Origin: CAZPUI01 sp964415525
GTDB taxonomy: Bacteria > Acidobacteriota > Holophagae > Holophagales > Holophagaceae
Length of the DNA stretch: 64,000 nt
Assembly (NCBI GenBank): GCA_964415525.1
Contig: CAYQAS010000005.1
Coordinates: 1 to 64,000 of the forward strand
Direction: 5' to 3'
Shown here: positions 1-12,880 of the stretch, piece after piece
Layout of the letters: each line of letters starts with the position of its first letter
Numbering within the stretch: position 1 is the first letter of the stretch
The notes under the pieces: model-generated
Told to the model about the DNA's origin: nothing
Databases searched by the model: none
Seen by the model: only the letters and a program-made list of their open reading frames with translations
Program-made: the position numbers and the translations under genes

Positions 1-280
1 TTTCGAGGAGCGGCGGGAACTGGTCGTTGCGGAAGGCGCGGCTGGTGAGGGCCAGCTCCTTGACCTGCTTGATCATCGCCTCGCCGATCTTCGGGTGGTT
101 GTGGCCCTGGTTCACGGCGGAGTAGGCAGACAGGAAGTCCATGTACTTCTTGCCGTCCACGTCGGTGAGGTAGACGCCTTCGCCCTTGGTGCAGACGACG
201 TCCAGCGGGTGGTAGTTGTGCGCACCGAACGCATCTTCCTGCTCGATGTACGCCTTGGACTTGAGTCCGACTTCAGCCAT
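1..280 (-). CDS. rocD: Ornithine aminotransferase, N-terminal part
   Basis: The first ~93 residues of a PLP-dependent class III aminotransferase; the rest lies beyond the left edge of the window. The motifs [40 protein letters not shown] and [10 protein letters not shown] are typical of ornithine-oxo-acid transaminase, which converts ornithine and 2-oxoglutarate to glutamate semialdehyde and glutamate in the cytoplasm. The start ATG (278-280) has the ribosome binding site AGGAGATCTCC directly upstream. Related acetylornithine and 4-aminobutyrate aminotransferases share the fold, but the [10 protein letters not shown] and SRAFRND signatures favour RocD. Confidence 0.85.
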   Translation of the reverse strand, partial: MAEVGLKSKAYIEQEDAFGAHNYHPLDVVCTKGEGVYLTDVDGKKYMDFLSAYSAVNQGHNHPKIGEAMIKQVKELALTSRAFRNDQFPPLLE

Positions 281-385
281 GGAGATCTCCTGTAGAGAGG
301 GATTGGGGAACGGAACCTAGGGCGAGGCCCTTCCCCCCAGGTTAACGGGGACAGGCCTCTCTCACCAGGATGGTTGTGGGCGTAT

Positions 386-553
386 CTATTCGTATATCAA
401 TGCTTGTGACGCATTGACATGCAACAAATCCGCCAAGCCTGCATACATTCGCAGGGCCGCCGCATCCGAAATATCCACGGACCCCACGCCAGCCAGCATT
501 GCGACAAATCCCTTCAGACATTCCATCCAATTTGGAATGCGCACGAGCGGCAT
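386..553 (-). CDS. Possible small protein, 55 residues, unknown
   Basis: This is the only plausible reading frame between the rocD start and the carotenoid gene. An ATG at 551-553 is preceded by GGAG with 8-nt spacing (in-frame GTG at 628 gives 80 residues). The product is neutral, with three internal Met and a hydrophobic centre (GFVAMLAGVG). It matches no family I know. The surrounding 281-740 region is less GC-rich than its neighbours and otherwise shows only a 7-bp hairpin (397-403/411-417). It could equally be a remnant or a chance frame. Confidence 0.25.
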   Translation of the reverse strand: MPLVRIPNWMECLKGFVAMLAGVGSVDISDAAALRMYAGLADLLHVNASQALIYE

Positions 554-740
554 CGTATTCACTCCGTAAACGCCAAACCGGTGAGCGAAGGGCGCTGGTT
601 CTGGAAGGACCGTTGCAGCGACTGTCACCGACGTCAGGAGAGCCCCAGGGCCGCCAGGGGGGTGCCAGGAGCGGCGTGGATCGGGCGAAACAGCCTAACC
701 CCAGAACGGTCTTATACCTGACGGTGCAGTTCCGTGTGAA

Positions 741-1595
741 TCAAGCCGTCTTCTCGGGCTTGGAGCCATAGAGTTTCAGCAGGGCAGCCAGCAGCGGAAT
801 CCCCATGGCGAAGGGCGCCACCACGCGGGTCGCAGGGGGATTGCCCACCACCAGGTCTCCCAGGCAAAGCACCCCATAGCCGATCAGGGGGAGCACGATG
901 AAAAAGCCATTCGTGCGTCCCAAAGGTCGCCAGGCCAACCGAGGCTCGACGAGACGGTAGAGGGTGGACGCCAGCGCACCGGTAAGCACCCAGCCCGCGA
1001 AGTTGTGGAAGGGAATGCCGAAGTAGCTGCCACCGTCGTGCCAGACCCACGCCTTCACATCCAGCACCATCACCGGATCCATCACCAGATCCCAAGCCGT
1101 CAGAATCAGGCCGGTGAGGAGGGCGGAGAAGGCCACGGCCCAGGCGCCCTTCGGGCCGCCCACACTGCGGCCGGTGAGCAGCAGATTGGTCATCTGGTGG
1201 CTGGGATAGAGCACCATGAACCATGCCAGGGGGATCACCACCGGAACCGTGCCCAGGATCTTCGGATCCAGGACAGCCGTGTAGTGGTAGCGCCCGAAGA
1301 CAATCCCCGTCTTCGCCCCGAGGAACTCCATCCCAAATCCCACCACCACCGCGATACCGAACAGCGCGAGCGCCCTCCGCCACCCCAACATGTAGACCCC
1401 ATGCAACAGCACGAGGCTGCTGAACACCAGGGTCATGGACTGGAACGGGAGATCCTTGAGGTAAATCCGGTAGCCCGCGACCGTCAGGAGCCCGGCCAGG
1501 AGAAGGCCCAGCAGCCCCAGGACGATCCACTCAAGCACGGGGTTGTAGTCCACATCGCGATGGAGATGGACGTCGTGGTGGGGCTTCCACTGCAT
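741..1595 (-). CDS. Carotenoid biosynthesis membrane protein (DUF422/CruF family)
   Basis: 284 residues with seven to eight hydrophobic segments, e.g. 21-42, 52-70, 74-95, 115-130, 150-168 and 230-250. The motifs GMEFLGAKTGIVFGRYHYT, TAWDLVMDPVMV and GIPFHNFAGW are characteristic of the DUF422 family. That family includes CruF, the gamma-carotene/lycopene 1',2'-hydratase, and bisanhydrobacterioruberin hydratase of haloarchaea, integral membrane enzymes that hydrate the end of acyclic carotenoids. The start ATG (1593-1595) has AGGAG seven bases upstream. No other carotenoid genes are next to it, so substrate cannot be read from context. Confidence 0.75.
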   Translation of the reverse strand: MQWKPHHDVHLHRDVDYNPVLEWIVLGLLGLLLAGLLTVAGYRIYLKDLPFQSMTLVFSSLVLLHGVYMLGWRRALALFGIAVVVGFGMEFLGAKTGIVFGRYHYTAVLDPKILGTVPVVIPLAWFMVLYPSHQMTNLLLTGRSVGGPKGAWAVAFSALLTGLILTAWDLVMDPVMVLDVKAWVWHDGGSYFGIPFHNFAGWVLTGALASTLYRLVEPRLAWRPLGRTNGFFIVLPLIGYGVLCLGDLVVGNPPATRVVAPFAMGIPLLAALLKLYGSKPEKTA

Positions 1596-1837
1596 GGCTC
1601 ACTCCTGGAATGGGGATTTCCAGGATATCCGACATGGCCAGAAGTGCCCGCCACTCCCCCTGGCCATGACACATGGTCTTTCACCTGTAAAAGATCGCGT
1701 TTCCATTGTGAATGTGGGCCGTCCGCCTCATGCCTCACATGGGCGACGTCGATATAGGTCCAGATCAGCGCGCAGAGCTTGTCGGGCTGCAGGGCGGATC
1801 ACACACCTACCCCATCCCCGCCCCTTCGGAGGCCGCC

Positions 1838-4800
1838 ATGACCGCATGCCGCCAGCTCCGGCTCCACAGCATCCTGGGTCTCATGAGCCTCAGCCTGAGC
1901 GCCCAGGCCCCCGAAACGCTGCGGATGCGCGAAGCCCGCATCACGGAGGCCGTTCTACGCTCCTCCCGACTGAACGAAGGCCTGGATGTGCGCCACGCCC
2001 TTCGCATTGCCCAGGAATCCCCGGATGCCGAGGGTATCACCCACATGAAGGTCCAGCAGTATTTCAACGGGCTCCCGGTGCTGGGCGGGGAGATGATCGT
2101 GCGCTGCCTGCGGGACGGAGGGGTCGAGACCACGGCGGACCGCCTTGCGCGCAACATCATGGCCTCCACAGAACCTTCGTTCTCCACCCGGGAGGCCATG
2201 GCGATCGCCCACCAGACCATGGCACCAGAGGCTCCGTATCTCATGCCTCCCGCCACCGATCTGGTGATCTACCCGGTCACCCGCTTGGTCCCGAAGGAAG
2301 GCGTGGCGAATCCACACAACGCCGAGGACTTCGAAGAAGAGCTGGTGCGGTACGAACTGGCGTACCACATCCATGCCGAGATGGAGCATGAGCACGACAC
2401 GCGCCATGAAGACCTGCTCATTCAGGCTCATACCGGCGAGGTGCTGAAGCGCTGGTCCACCCTGCACACCACCGCCACCACCGGCAGCGGCAAGAGCCAA
2501 TTCAGTGGCACCGTGAGCCTGGGCACCAACAGCGTCACCGGCGGCTTCACCCTGCAGGACCCCACCCGGGCCAACAACTACACGACGAACATGGCCAACG
2601 GAACCGCCGGAAACGGCACCCTCTACCAGGCGGCCACGAACACCAGCTGGGGCGACGGCGCCAACTACGTTCCCGCCCAGGGGAGCACCTCCCCCAACGG
2701 CCAGACGGCGGCGGTGGATGCGCATTACGGCATGCAGGTGACCTGGGACTTCCTCAAGAACATCCTGGGGCGCAACGGCATTGATGGAACCGGGCGGACC
2801 ACCTTCAGCCGCGTGCACTACGGCTCCAAATACGACAATGCCTTCTGGTCCGATGGCTGCTTCTGCATGACCTACGGAGACGGTAACGTCTTCAAGACCT
2901 TGGTGAGCCTCGATGTGGCCGCCCACGAGATGGCCCACGGCGTATGCAGCAGTACCGCCAAGCTCGTCTACTCCGGCGAGAGCGGCGGCCTGAACGAGGC
3001 CAATTCGGACATCTTCGCCACCATGGTCGAGTTCTACGCCTACGGCGCCGCGGGCAAGGGCACCGTGATCCCCGCCACCGGCGGCAACTGGACGATGGGC
3101 GAGCAGCTGGCCACCCCCAGCTATCCCAGACCCATGCGCTACATGCAGAAGCCCAGCCTGGACGGCCGCAGTCCCGACGCCTGGAGCAGCACGCTTGCGA
3201 CGCTCGACGTGCACTACAGTTCCGGTCCCATGAACCGGGCCTTCTATTTCCTGAGTCAGGGTGCCTCCACGGACGCCGCCAACCCCGCCTACAGCAGCTA
3301 CCTCAAAGGCGGCATGAAGGGCCTGGGCAATGACATGGCGATGCGCGTCTGGTGGCGCACCCTCAGCACCCGCCTCACCTCCACCAGCAACTACCTGGCC
3401 GCCCGCAACGGCGCCATCGCCGCGGCCAAGGAACTCTACGGCCCCGGAAGCGCAGCCGAAATCGCCGTCTGGAACGCCTTCTCCGCCATCAATGTCGGCA
3501 CCGCCTGGGTCGTGCCCGACACCACCGCCCCCACCGTGAGCGCCACCGCCACGGGCACCACCGGCACTGTCACCTTCACGGCGAACGCCGCGGACAACAA
3601 GGGGGTCACGAAGGTGGACTTCTTCGTAGACGGCACCCTCAAAGGCACCGCCACCGCCCCCCCCTACACCTTCGCCTTCAATTCACGGACCGTCGCCAAC
3701 GGCAGCCACACCCTCGTGGCCAAGGCCTCTGACGCCGCGGGCAACGTCGGCACTTCCGCCACCGTGCCCTTCACCACCAGCAACGACCTGACGGCTCCCA
3801 CCGTCACCGCCAAGATCGCCGGCTCCGGCAGCCTGACCTTCACTGCCACCGCCACGGACAACAAAGGCGTCGTAAAGGTCGAGTACTACGTGGATGGCGC
3901 GCTCAAGGGCACGGCCACCGCGTCGCCCTACACCTTTGCCTTCAATGCGACGACCCTTACCAACGGAAGCCATGCCTTGATCGCCAAGGCCTATGACGCT
4001 GCGGGGAATGTCGGCACTTCCGCTGCGGTGTCCTTCACCGTGGTGAGCACGGACACCACCGCACCGACCGTCAGCGCCAAGGTCACCGGCACGTCCGGCA
4101 CCCTCACCTTCAATGCCACAGCCACAGACAACAAGGGCGTCACCCGCGTCGACTACTACGTGGATGGCATGCTCAAGGGCAGCAGCACCGCCGCCCCGTA
4201 TCCCTTGAGCTTCAACTCCACACCCCTGACCAACGCCAATCACACCCTGGTGGCCAAGGCCTTCGACGCCTCGGGGAATGTCGGCACGTCAACCGCCGTG
4301 ACATTCACCGTGAACAACCTCGACAAGACGGCCCCAGTGATCGCCGCCAAGGTCACAGGAAGCGCCGGGACCATCAGCTTCAGCGCCACCGCCACGGACA
4401 ACAAGGCCGTCACCAAAGTGGACTACTACGTGGATGGCGCCCTGAAGGGTTCCACCACGATCTCGCCCTACACCCTGACCCTGGATTCGAAGGGGCTCTC
4501 CAACGGCGGCCACACCCTGATCGCCAAGGCCTTTGACGCTGCGGGCAACATCGGAACGTCCGCCAGCGTGGCCTTCACCATCAGCAACGCCGCCACGGCC
4601 ACGAGCATGATCGAGACGGAATCGAACAACACCACCGCCACCGCCAACGTGGCCATGGAGACCACCACCTCCATCAAGGGCGCACTCGCCAGCGGCAGCG
4701 ATGTCGACACCTTCAAGATCCCGCTCGTGGCGGGCAAGACCACCCGGATCACGTTGACGGTTCCCGTCGGGGCCTACTACGGACTCCGTGTCGTCCAGGG

Positions 4801-4993
4801 CTTCGCCCCCACCCTGATGGCAGAACCTGCCGCCGTGGTGGATTCCGACCGGCGACGGTCCTCCTCTCACCCTAGGCAGCTGACCTTCACCATGCCTACC
4901 AGCGCGGTGGTCTCGGGCTACGCCACGATCCAGATCTACAGCGTCAACGGCGTGGTCAGTACCGCCCAGTACACCCTGACCATTCAGCGGTAA
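1838..4993 (+). CDS. Secreted M4 (thermolysin-like) metalloprotease with four Ig-like repeats and PPC domain
   Basis: 1051 residues. The start ATG at 1838 has TCGGAGG five bases upstream and opens a signal peptide (cleavage near LSLSAQA); an in-frame ATG at 1712 has no such support. Residues ~25-210 are an FTP/PepSY-type propeptide. The catalytic domain (~220-560) has the zinc motif HEMAH (~362-366), the third ligand Glu in GLNEANSD (~388) and the thermolysin catalytic His in DVHYSSG (~457). Residues ~560-920 hold four tandem 89-90-residue Ig-like domains, each starting near DxTAP and containing TDNKGVxKVDYYVDG. The C-terminal ~110 residues resemble a pre-peptidase C-terminal (PPC) domain, usually removed after secretion. 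An extracellular protease; no operon partner. Confidence 0.93.
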   Translation: MTACRQLRLHSILGLMSLSLSAQAPETLRMREARITEAVLRSSRLNEGLDVRHALRIAQESPDAEGITHMKVQQYFNGLPVLGGEMIVRCLRDGGVETTADRLARNIMASTEPSFSTREAMAIAHQTMAPEAPYLMPPATDLVIYPVTRLVPKEGVANPHNAEDFEEELVRYELAYHIHAEMEHEHDTRHEDLLIQAHTGEVLKRWSTLHTTATTGSGKSQFSGTVSLGTNSVTGGFTLQDPTRANNYTTNMANGTAGNGTLYQAATNTSWGDGANYVPAQGSTSPNGQTAAVDAHYGMQVTWDFLKNILGRNGIDGTGRTTFSRVHYGSKYDNAFWSDGCFCMTYGDGNVFKTLVSLDVAAHEMAHGVCSSTAKLVYSGESGGLNEANSDIFATMVEFYAYGAAGKGTVIPATGGNWTMGEQLATPSYPRPMRYMQKPSLDGRSPDAWSSTLATLDVHYSSGPMNRAFYFLSQGASTDAANPAYSSYLKGGMKGLGNDMAMRVWWRTLSTRLTSTSNYLAARNGAIAAAKELYGPGSAAEIAVWNAFSAINVGTAWVVPDTTAPTVSATATGTTGTVTFTANAADNKGVTKVDFFVDGTLKGTATAPPYTFAFNSRTVANGSHTLVAKASDAAGNVGTSATVPFTTSNDLTAPTVTAKIAGSGSLTFTATATDNKGVVKVEYYVDGALKGTATASPYTFAFNATTLTNGSHALIAKAYDAAGNVGTSAAVSFTVVSTDTTAPTVSAKVTGTSGTLTFNATATDNKGVTRVDYYVDGMLKGSSTAAPYPLSFNSTPLTNANHTLVAKAFDASGNVGTSTAVTFTVNNLDKTAPVIAAKVTGSAGTISFSATATDNKAVTKVDYYVDGALKGSTTISPYTLTLDSKGLSNGGHTLIAKAFDAAGNIGTSASVAFTISNAATATSMIETESNNTTATANVAMETTTSIKGALASGSDVDTFKIPLVAGKTTRITLTVPVGAYYGLRVVQGFAPTLMAEPAAVVDSDRRRSSSHPRQLTFTMPTSAVVSGYATIQIYSVNGVVSTAQYTLTIQR
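3518..4590 (+). repeat. Four tandem ~267-bp repeats encoding Ig-like domains
   Basis: Units begin at about 3518, 3785, 4052 and 4322, so the period is 267, 267 and 270 bp. They are in frame inside the M4 protease gene. The encoded units share TDNKGVxKVxYYVDGxLKG, a segment ending in NGSHTLVAKA and DAAGNVGTSA. The conservation at DNA level suggests recent duplication or gene conversion. Confidence 0.9.
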
Positions 4994-5090
4994 GCCTCTT
5001 CGACCCTCGACTGCTCGAGAGCGACACATCGAGGGCCGAAAAGGGGGGCATGACGGATGGCATCGATCTCCTCTCCCTCATGCAATCGAT

Positions 5091-5130
5091 CCTGGTCCCC
5101 GCCACGGCGTTCGTCGGGGCGGGGACCAGG
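5091..5130. terminator. Perfect 13-bp stem-loop between convergent genes
   Basis: CCTGGTCCCCGCC (5091-5103) pairs exactly with 5118-5130 around a 14-nt loop. It lies between the 3' ends of the protease gene (plus) and the SpoIID gene (minus), so it could serve both strands. There is no clear T tract on either side. The rest of 4994-5238 holds no gene. Confidence 0.6.
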
Positions 5131-5238
5131 ATGGAAAGCACCTCAGCTGGAGTCGCATCAACAGATCCGATCCGCAGCCTAGGTGCTTGACGCCACACCT
5201 TGCTGCGGCACATCGGGTGTAGCGGGCACACACTGACC

Positions 5239-7341
5239 TCACAGCTTCGTGAGTTCAATCCCCGTGTAGTAGTGGTGCAGGATCTGCTGGAACGTGGCGC
5301 CCTCCAGGGCCATGCCGAAGGCGCCCGTCTGGTCCATGCCGACGCCATGACCCCAGCCACGCCCGAAGCAGATCCAGCGGCGGTCGGGCTTGCGGCCCAC
5401 CTCCACGAAGCGGAAGACGTTGTCCTTGAGCCCGAGGATCTGACGGATGCGCATGCCCGTAAAGGCGTGAGAGCGTCCCTTCTGATCGGTGATGACGAGC
5501 CGGGTCGCCCGCCCCTGATCGTTGTGTTCCACCTGGATCGCGCCGACAGATTGAAACCCGGCGCGGCTCTTAAGGCGGACGAGGAGTTCCGCCTCCTTGA
5601 CCTCTTGCCGCCAGTGCGCGGTGGGATTGTAGCGGTCCCAGCTGGCGCCATCGGGATCCAGCCGCCGCACCAGGAGTGGGCTCCCGCCCTCCGCCGCGAG
5701 CCAGCGCACCTTGTCCCCCACCTGCACCCGGGTCTCGGATAGCAGCCGCAGGAATCCCCCCGGCGCCTCCTCCACCAGGAGGGGAGCTGCCGTCAGCCTT
5801 AGCGCCTGCGGAGCCTTCCCCTTGATCTGCACTTGGCCATCCTGCAGCAATCGGCCTTCCAGCAGCTCCAGGTTCTCCAGTTCCTGCCAGAGGCGCGCCA
5901 GCACCTGAAGCCCCTGGAGTCGCGTAAGGCCATCCGGCTTCCAGAGCGCCGAAGGCACGAGACCGCGACGGGTCAGGAAGGCCGCCAGCAGGCGATCCGC
6001 CTCCGGCACCTTGACCTCCTGCAGGAAGTAGTCCGCATCCTGAATCCGCTCCTGGCCGTTGGGCACATCACCCAACCCCAACGTGCGAGCCATGGCCAGC
6101 AGCAAGGAGGGTCCCTGTCCCTGCAACGGAGTGGAGGGGGAAAGCTGAAGCCGCTGCGCCAGCCGCTCCAGCGGCAGGGTAAGGTCCTCCGCCGCCAGCG
6201 ATGCCTGCATCCAGGTGGCATTCAGGTGCTCGGGAGCGAGGACGCCCCAGGCGGCAAGGCGCACAAGATCCCACCCCAGCCAGGTTTGGGAATCCGGCGC
6301 GACCTCCCGCCCCTTGAAGGTCAGGGCGAGGGGCCGTTCAGCGTAGCTCGTGGCGCCCTTCAGGTAGCCCTGGTCGCCCCCGAAGACGAAGGTGTTATCG
6401 ATGGTGGCGCCGCCGCCGTTGGCCATGAAGAGCGCCTGGATGGGACGCCCCTGGAACGTGGCGATGAGGCCTTCGGTCTCCTGAATTGCGCGATCCGTCA
6501 GGGCGTGCTCCCCCTCGACCCCGCCATAGACCTGATCCGCGACGGTATCCAGCAGGTCGAAGCCCTCCTTGTCCCGCTTGCCGCGATTGGCGTACGCGTA
6601 GGTCCGGGCCGCCACCGCCTGGGCTTTCAGCGCCTCCAGGGCGGGGTATTCGCCGGGCCCCAGTTCCCGGGGCACGACGCCCCGGAGGTAGCCTTCCAGC
6701 GGCACCGTGTTCACGATCGTCAGCCGTCCCTGAAGATTGGGGAAGATCTCCATGCGGCCGCGGTATTTGCCCTTGCCGTGAACCTGCGTGAGACCGCCCG
6801 CAGGCTTGAAGCTCACGCCCTCCAGCGGTAACGGGCGCCGTTCATAGCGCTCTGTCACGGCGTAGAGTGCACGACCCTTGGCGGGGCGACCCGGGCGTTT
6901 CTCGAGACTGACCCAGAGTTCCTGCCAACCGCTCGCCTGGAGTTTCTCCAGCAGCGGTTCGGCCTCTTCCGCCGTCTTGAAACGCCCGGTGAGGATCCGC
7001 CAGGTATTCCCGTCCGCCACGCGCTCCCGATCCGGGGCCTCGCCCAGGGTGCGGAGTTTGGACATCTGCGCCTCAGCCAAAGGCAGCGTCACCGCCGCCC
7101 CGACCTGGACTCGGTATTCCTGGGCGGTGTCCGTCTCACCCCGGGCGTCCCACCAGATGCGCAGCTTCTCCCCCTGCCGCAGGGCGAACAGGGGACGACC
7201 ATCTCTGCGGCACACCTGCCCACCGCCCTCCAGGGAGACCTGCCACTCCACGGACTGGGTGTCGAGCCCCACCCGGATAGGAACCTGTGCCGCCAGGGGC
7301 GCGGCAAGGGTGATGAGAGCGACAAGGCGAGCACGGTGCAT
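5239..7341 (-). CDS. SpoIID/LytB-domain protein with SPOR-like region
   Basis: 700 residues with an N-terminal signal peptide (cleavage near PLAAQ). Residues ~112-150 (TWRILTGRFKTAEEAEPLLE) resemble a SPOR peptidoglycan-binding repeat. Residues ~195-330 are a SpoIID domain with the motifs VPLEGYLRGVVPRE, LKAQAVAARTYAY and FMANGGGATIDN. In sporulators SpoIID is a lytic transglycosylase cutting denuded glycan; in non-sporulating bacteria the family is linked to LytB-type amidase enhancers and cell-wall remodelling. A second conserved block near the C-terminus (GRGWGHGVGMDQTGAFGMA) closes the SpoIID fold, with a long insertion between the halves. The start at 7341 is divergent from ackA, 66 bp away. 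Confidence 0.85.
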   Translation of the reverse strand: MHRARLVALITLAAPLAAQVPIRVGLDTQSVEWQVSLEGGGQVCRRDGRPLFALRQGEKLRIWWDARGETDTAQEYRVQVGAAVTLPLAEAQMSKLRTLGEAPDRERVADGNTWRILTGRFKTAEEAEPLLEKLQASGWQELWVSLEKRPGRPAKGRALYAVTERYERRPLPLEGVSFKPAGGLTQVHGKGKYRGRMEIFPNLQGRLTIVNTVPLEGYLRGVVPRELGPGEYPALEALKAQAVAARTYAYANRGKRDKEGFDLLDTVADQVYGGVEGEHALTDRAIQETEGLIATFQGRPIQALFMANGGGATIDNTFVFGGDQGYLKGATSYAERPLALTFKGREVAPDSQTWLGWDLVRLAAWGVLAPEHLNATWMQASLAAEDLTLPLERLAQRLQLSPSTPLQGQGPSLLLAMARTLGLGDVPNGQERIQDADYFLQEVKVPEADRLLAAFLTRRGLVPSALWKPDGLTRLQGLQVLARLWQELENLELLEGRLLQDGQVQIKGKAPQALRLTAAPLLVEEAPGGFLRLLSETRVQVGDKVRWLAAEGGSPLLVRRLDPDGASWDRYNPTAHWRQEVKEAELLVRLKSRAGFQSVGAIQVEHNDQGRATRLVITDQKGRSHAFTGMRIRQILGLKDNVFRFVEVGRKPDRRWICFGRGWGHGVGMDQTGAFGMALEGATFQQILHHYYTGIELTKL

Positions 7342-7407
7342 GATTAGAGTTTACCCGCCGGAATCAAGGCTGGCCGGGCCCTCACCGATGAGTTCCAGGA
7401 AACTTCC

Positions 7408-8685
7408 ATGCCCCACAGGTGGTCCATGTTCGATCCGAAAGATGATGTTCGCATCCTCGTCTTCAACTGCGGCAGCTCCTCGCTGAAGTACGAAGTGTTC
7501 CGCATGCCCCACCGCCAGAGCCTGGGCCGTGGCCTGGTGGAGCGCATTGGCGAGGATGGCGGAGTGCTCGAACAGCAGAACGCCGCGGGCGCCAAGCTCC
7601 GGCGAAAAGTCGCCGTGCCGGATCACGCCGCCGCCATGGCCATGATCGGCCGTGAACTGACGGACGCCGAGGCGCCCATCCTGCAGGATTTGAGAGAAGT
7701 CCATGGCATCGGACACCGCGTGGTGCATGGCGGCGAGGCCTTCAGCGCCTCCGTGGTGATTGATGACGCAGTCCTGAAAGCCATCGAGGAGAACATCGAG
7801 CTCGCTCCCCTGCACAACCCGGCGAACCTCACCGGCATCCAGGAGGCCACGCGCCTGCTGCCGGGCCTCAAGCAGGTGGCGGTCTTCGACACGGCCTTCC
7901 ACCAGACCATGCCGCCAAGCGCCTACCTGTATGCCCTGCCCCGGGAAATGTATGAGAAGCACCGCATCCGGCGCTATGGCTTCCACGGCACCAGCCACCG
8001 CTATGTGGCGGCACGCGCCCACGAGCTGCTCCGCAGGGTGCCGGACAACACCAACCTCATCACCTGCCACCTCGGCAACGGCGCCTCCATCACCGCCATC
8101 GAGCACGGCCGTTCCATCGACACTTCCATGGGCTTCACGCCCCTTGAAGGCCTCGCCATGGGCACCCGCAGCGGCGACATCGACCCGGCCATCCTCGGAT
8201 TTCTTCAGGAGCGCGGCTTCTCCGCCAAGGAGTTGAACACCCTCCTCAACAAGAAGAGTGGCCTTCTGGGGTTGTCGGGGATTTCCAACGACCTCAGGGA
8301 CCTCGAGGTCGCGGTGGATGCAGGGAATCCACGCGCCGGGGAGGCGCTGGATGTCTATGCCCACAAGGTCCGGAAATACATCGGGGCCTATGCTGCCGAA
8401 CTGGTCAAGGTGGATGGCCTGGTGTTCACCGGGGGCATCGGCCAGCACGGCGTGCGCATGCGGGAGCGCATCTGCACGCGCCTGGAGCATCTGGGCATCG
8501 TGATGGACTACACACTCAATGCCCAGAACGGCAGCCGCGAAGGTCTCGTGTCGACGCCCTGGTCCCGTACCTCCATCCTGGTGGTACCCACCAACGAGGA
8601 GCTCCAGATCGCCATGGATGCCTACCTGCTGCTCTTCCCCTTCCACGCCGGACGCCGCCAGCGCAGTTCCGATGTGAACCTCTAG
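7408..8685 (+). CDS. ackA: Acetate kinase
   Basis: 425 residues. Acetate kinase interconverts acetate plus ATP with acetyl phosphate plus ADP. Signatures: ILVFNCGSSSLKYEVF at the N-terminus, AVFDTAFHQTMP, RRYGFHGTSHRYV, CHLGNGAS, GFTPLEGLAMGTRSGDIDP and VVPTNEELQIA at the C-terminus. The ATG at 7408 has CAGGA eight bases upstream; a second ATG at 7426 is possible. The 15-20 extra residues at the C-terminus are basic. No phosphotransacetylase gene is adjacent. A hybrid sensor kinase follows after 10 bp and is probably co-transcribed. Confidence 0.95.
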   Translation: MPHRWSMFDPKDDVRILVFNCGSSSLKYEVFRMPHRQSLGRGLVERIGEDGGVLEQQNAAGAKLRRKVAVPDHAAAMAMIGRELTDAEAPILQDLREVHGIGHRVVHGGEAFSASVVIDDAVLKAIEENIELAPLHNPANLTGIQEATRLLPGLKQVAVFDTAFHQTMPPSAYLYALPREMYEKHRIRRYGFHGTSHRYVAARAHELLRRVPDNTNLITCHLGNGASITAIEHGRSIDTSMGFTPLEGLAMGTRSGDIDPAILGFLQERGFSAKELNTLLNKKSGLLGLSGISNDLRDLEVAVDAGNPRAGEALDVYAHKVRKYIGAYAAELVKVDGLVFTGGIGQHGVRMRERICTRLEHLGIVMDYTLNAQNGSREGLVSTPWSRTSILVVPTNEELQIAMDAYLLLFPFHAGRRQRSSDVNL

Positions 8686-8695
8686 CACCGGATTC

Positions 8696-12829
<4,134 letters not shown>

Positions 12830-12834
12830 ACAAG

Positions 12835-12864
12835 AGCACGGGCCGCCCGAAGACGGCCCGTGCT
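12835..12864. terminator. Terminator hairpin between hybrid kinase and glnA
   Basis: An 11-bp perfect GC-rich stem (12835-12845 with 12854-12864) around an 8-nt loop, six bases after the kinase stop codon and just before the 3' end of convergent glnA. It probably ends transcription from both directions. Confidence 0.75.
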
Positions 12865-12880
12865 TCCCGGATCACCTCGA

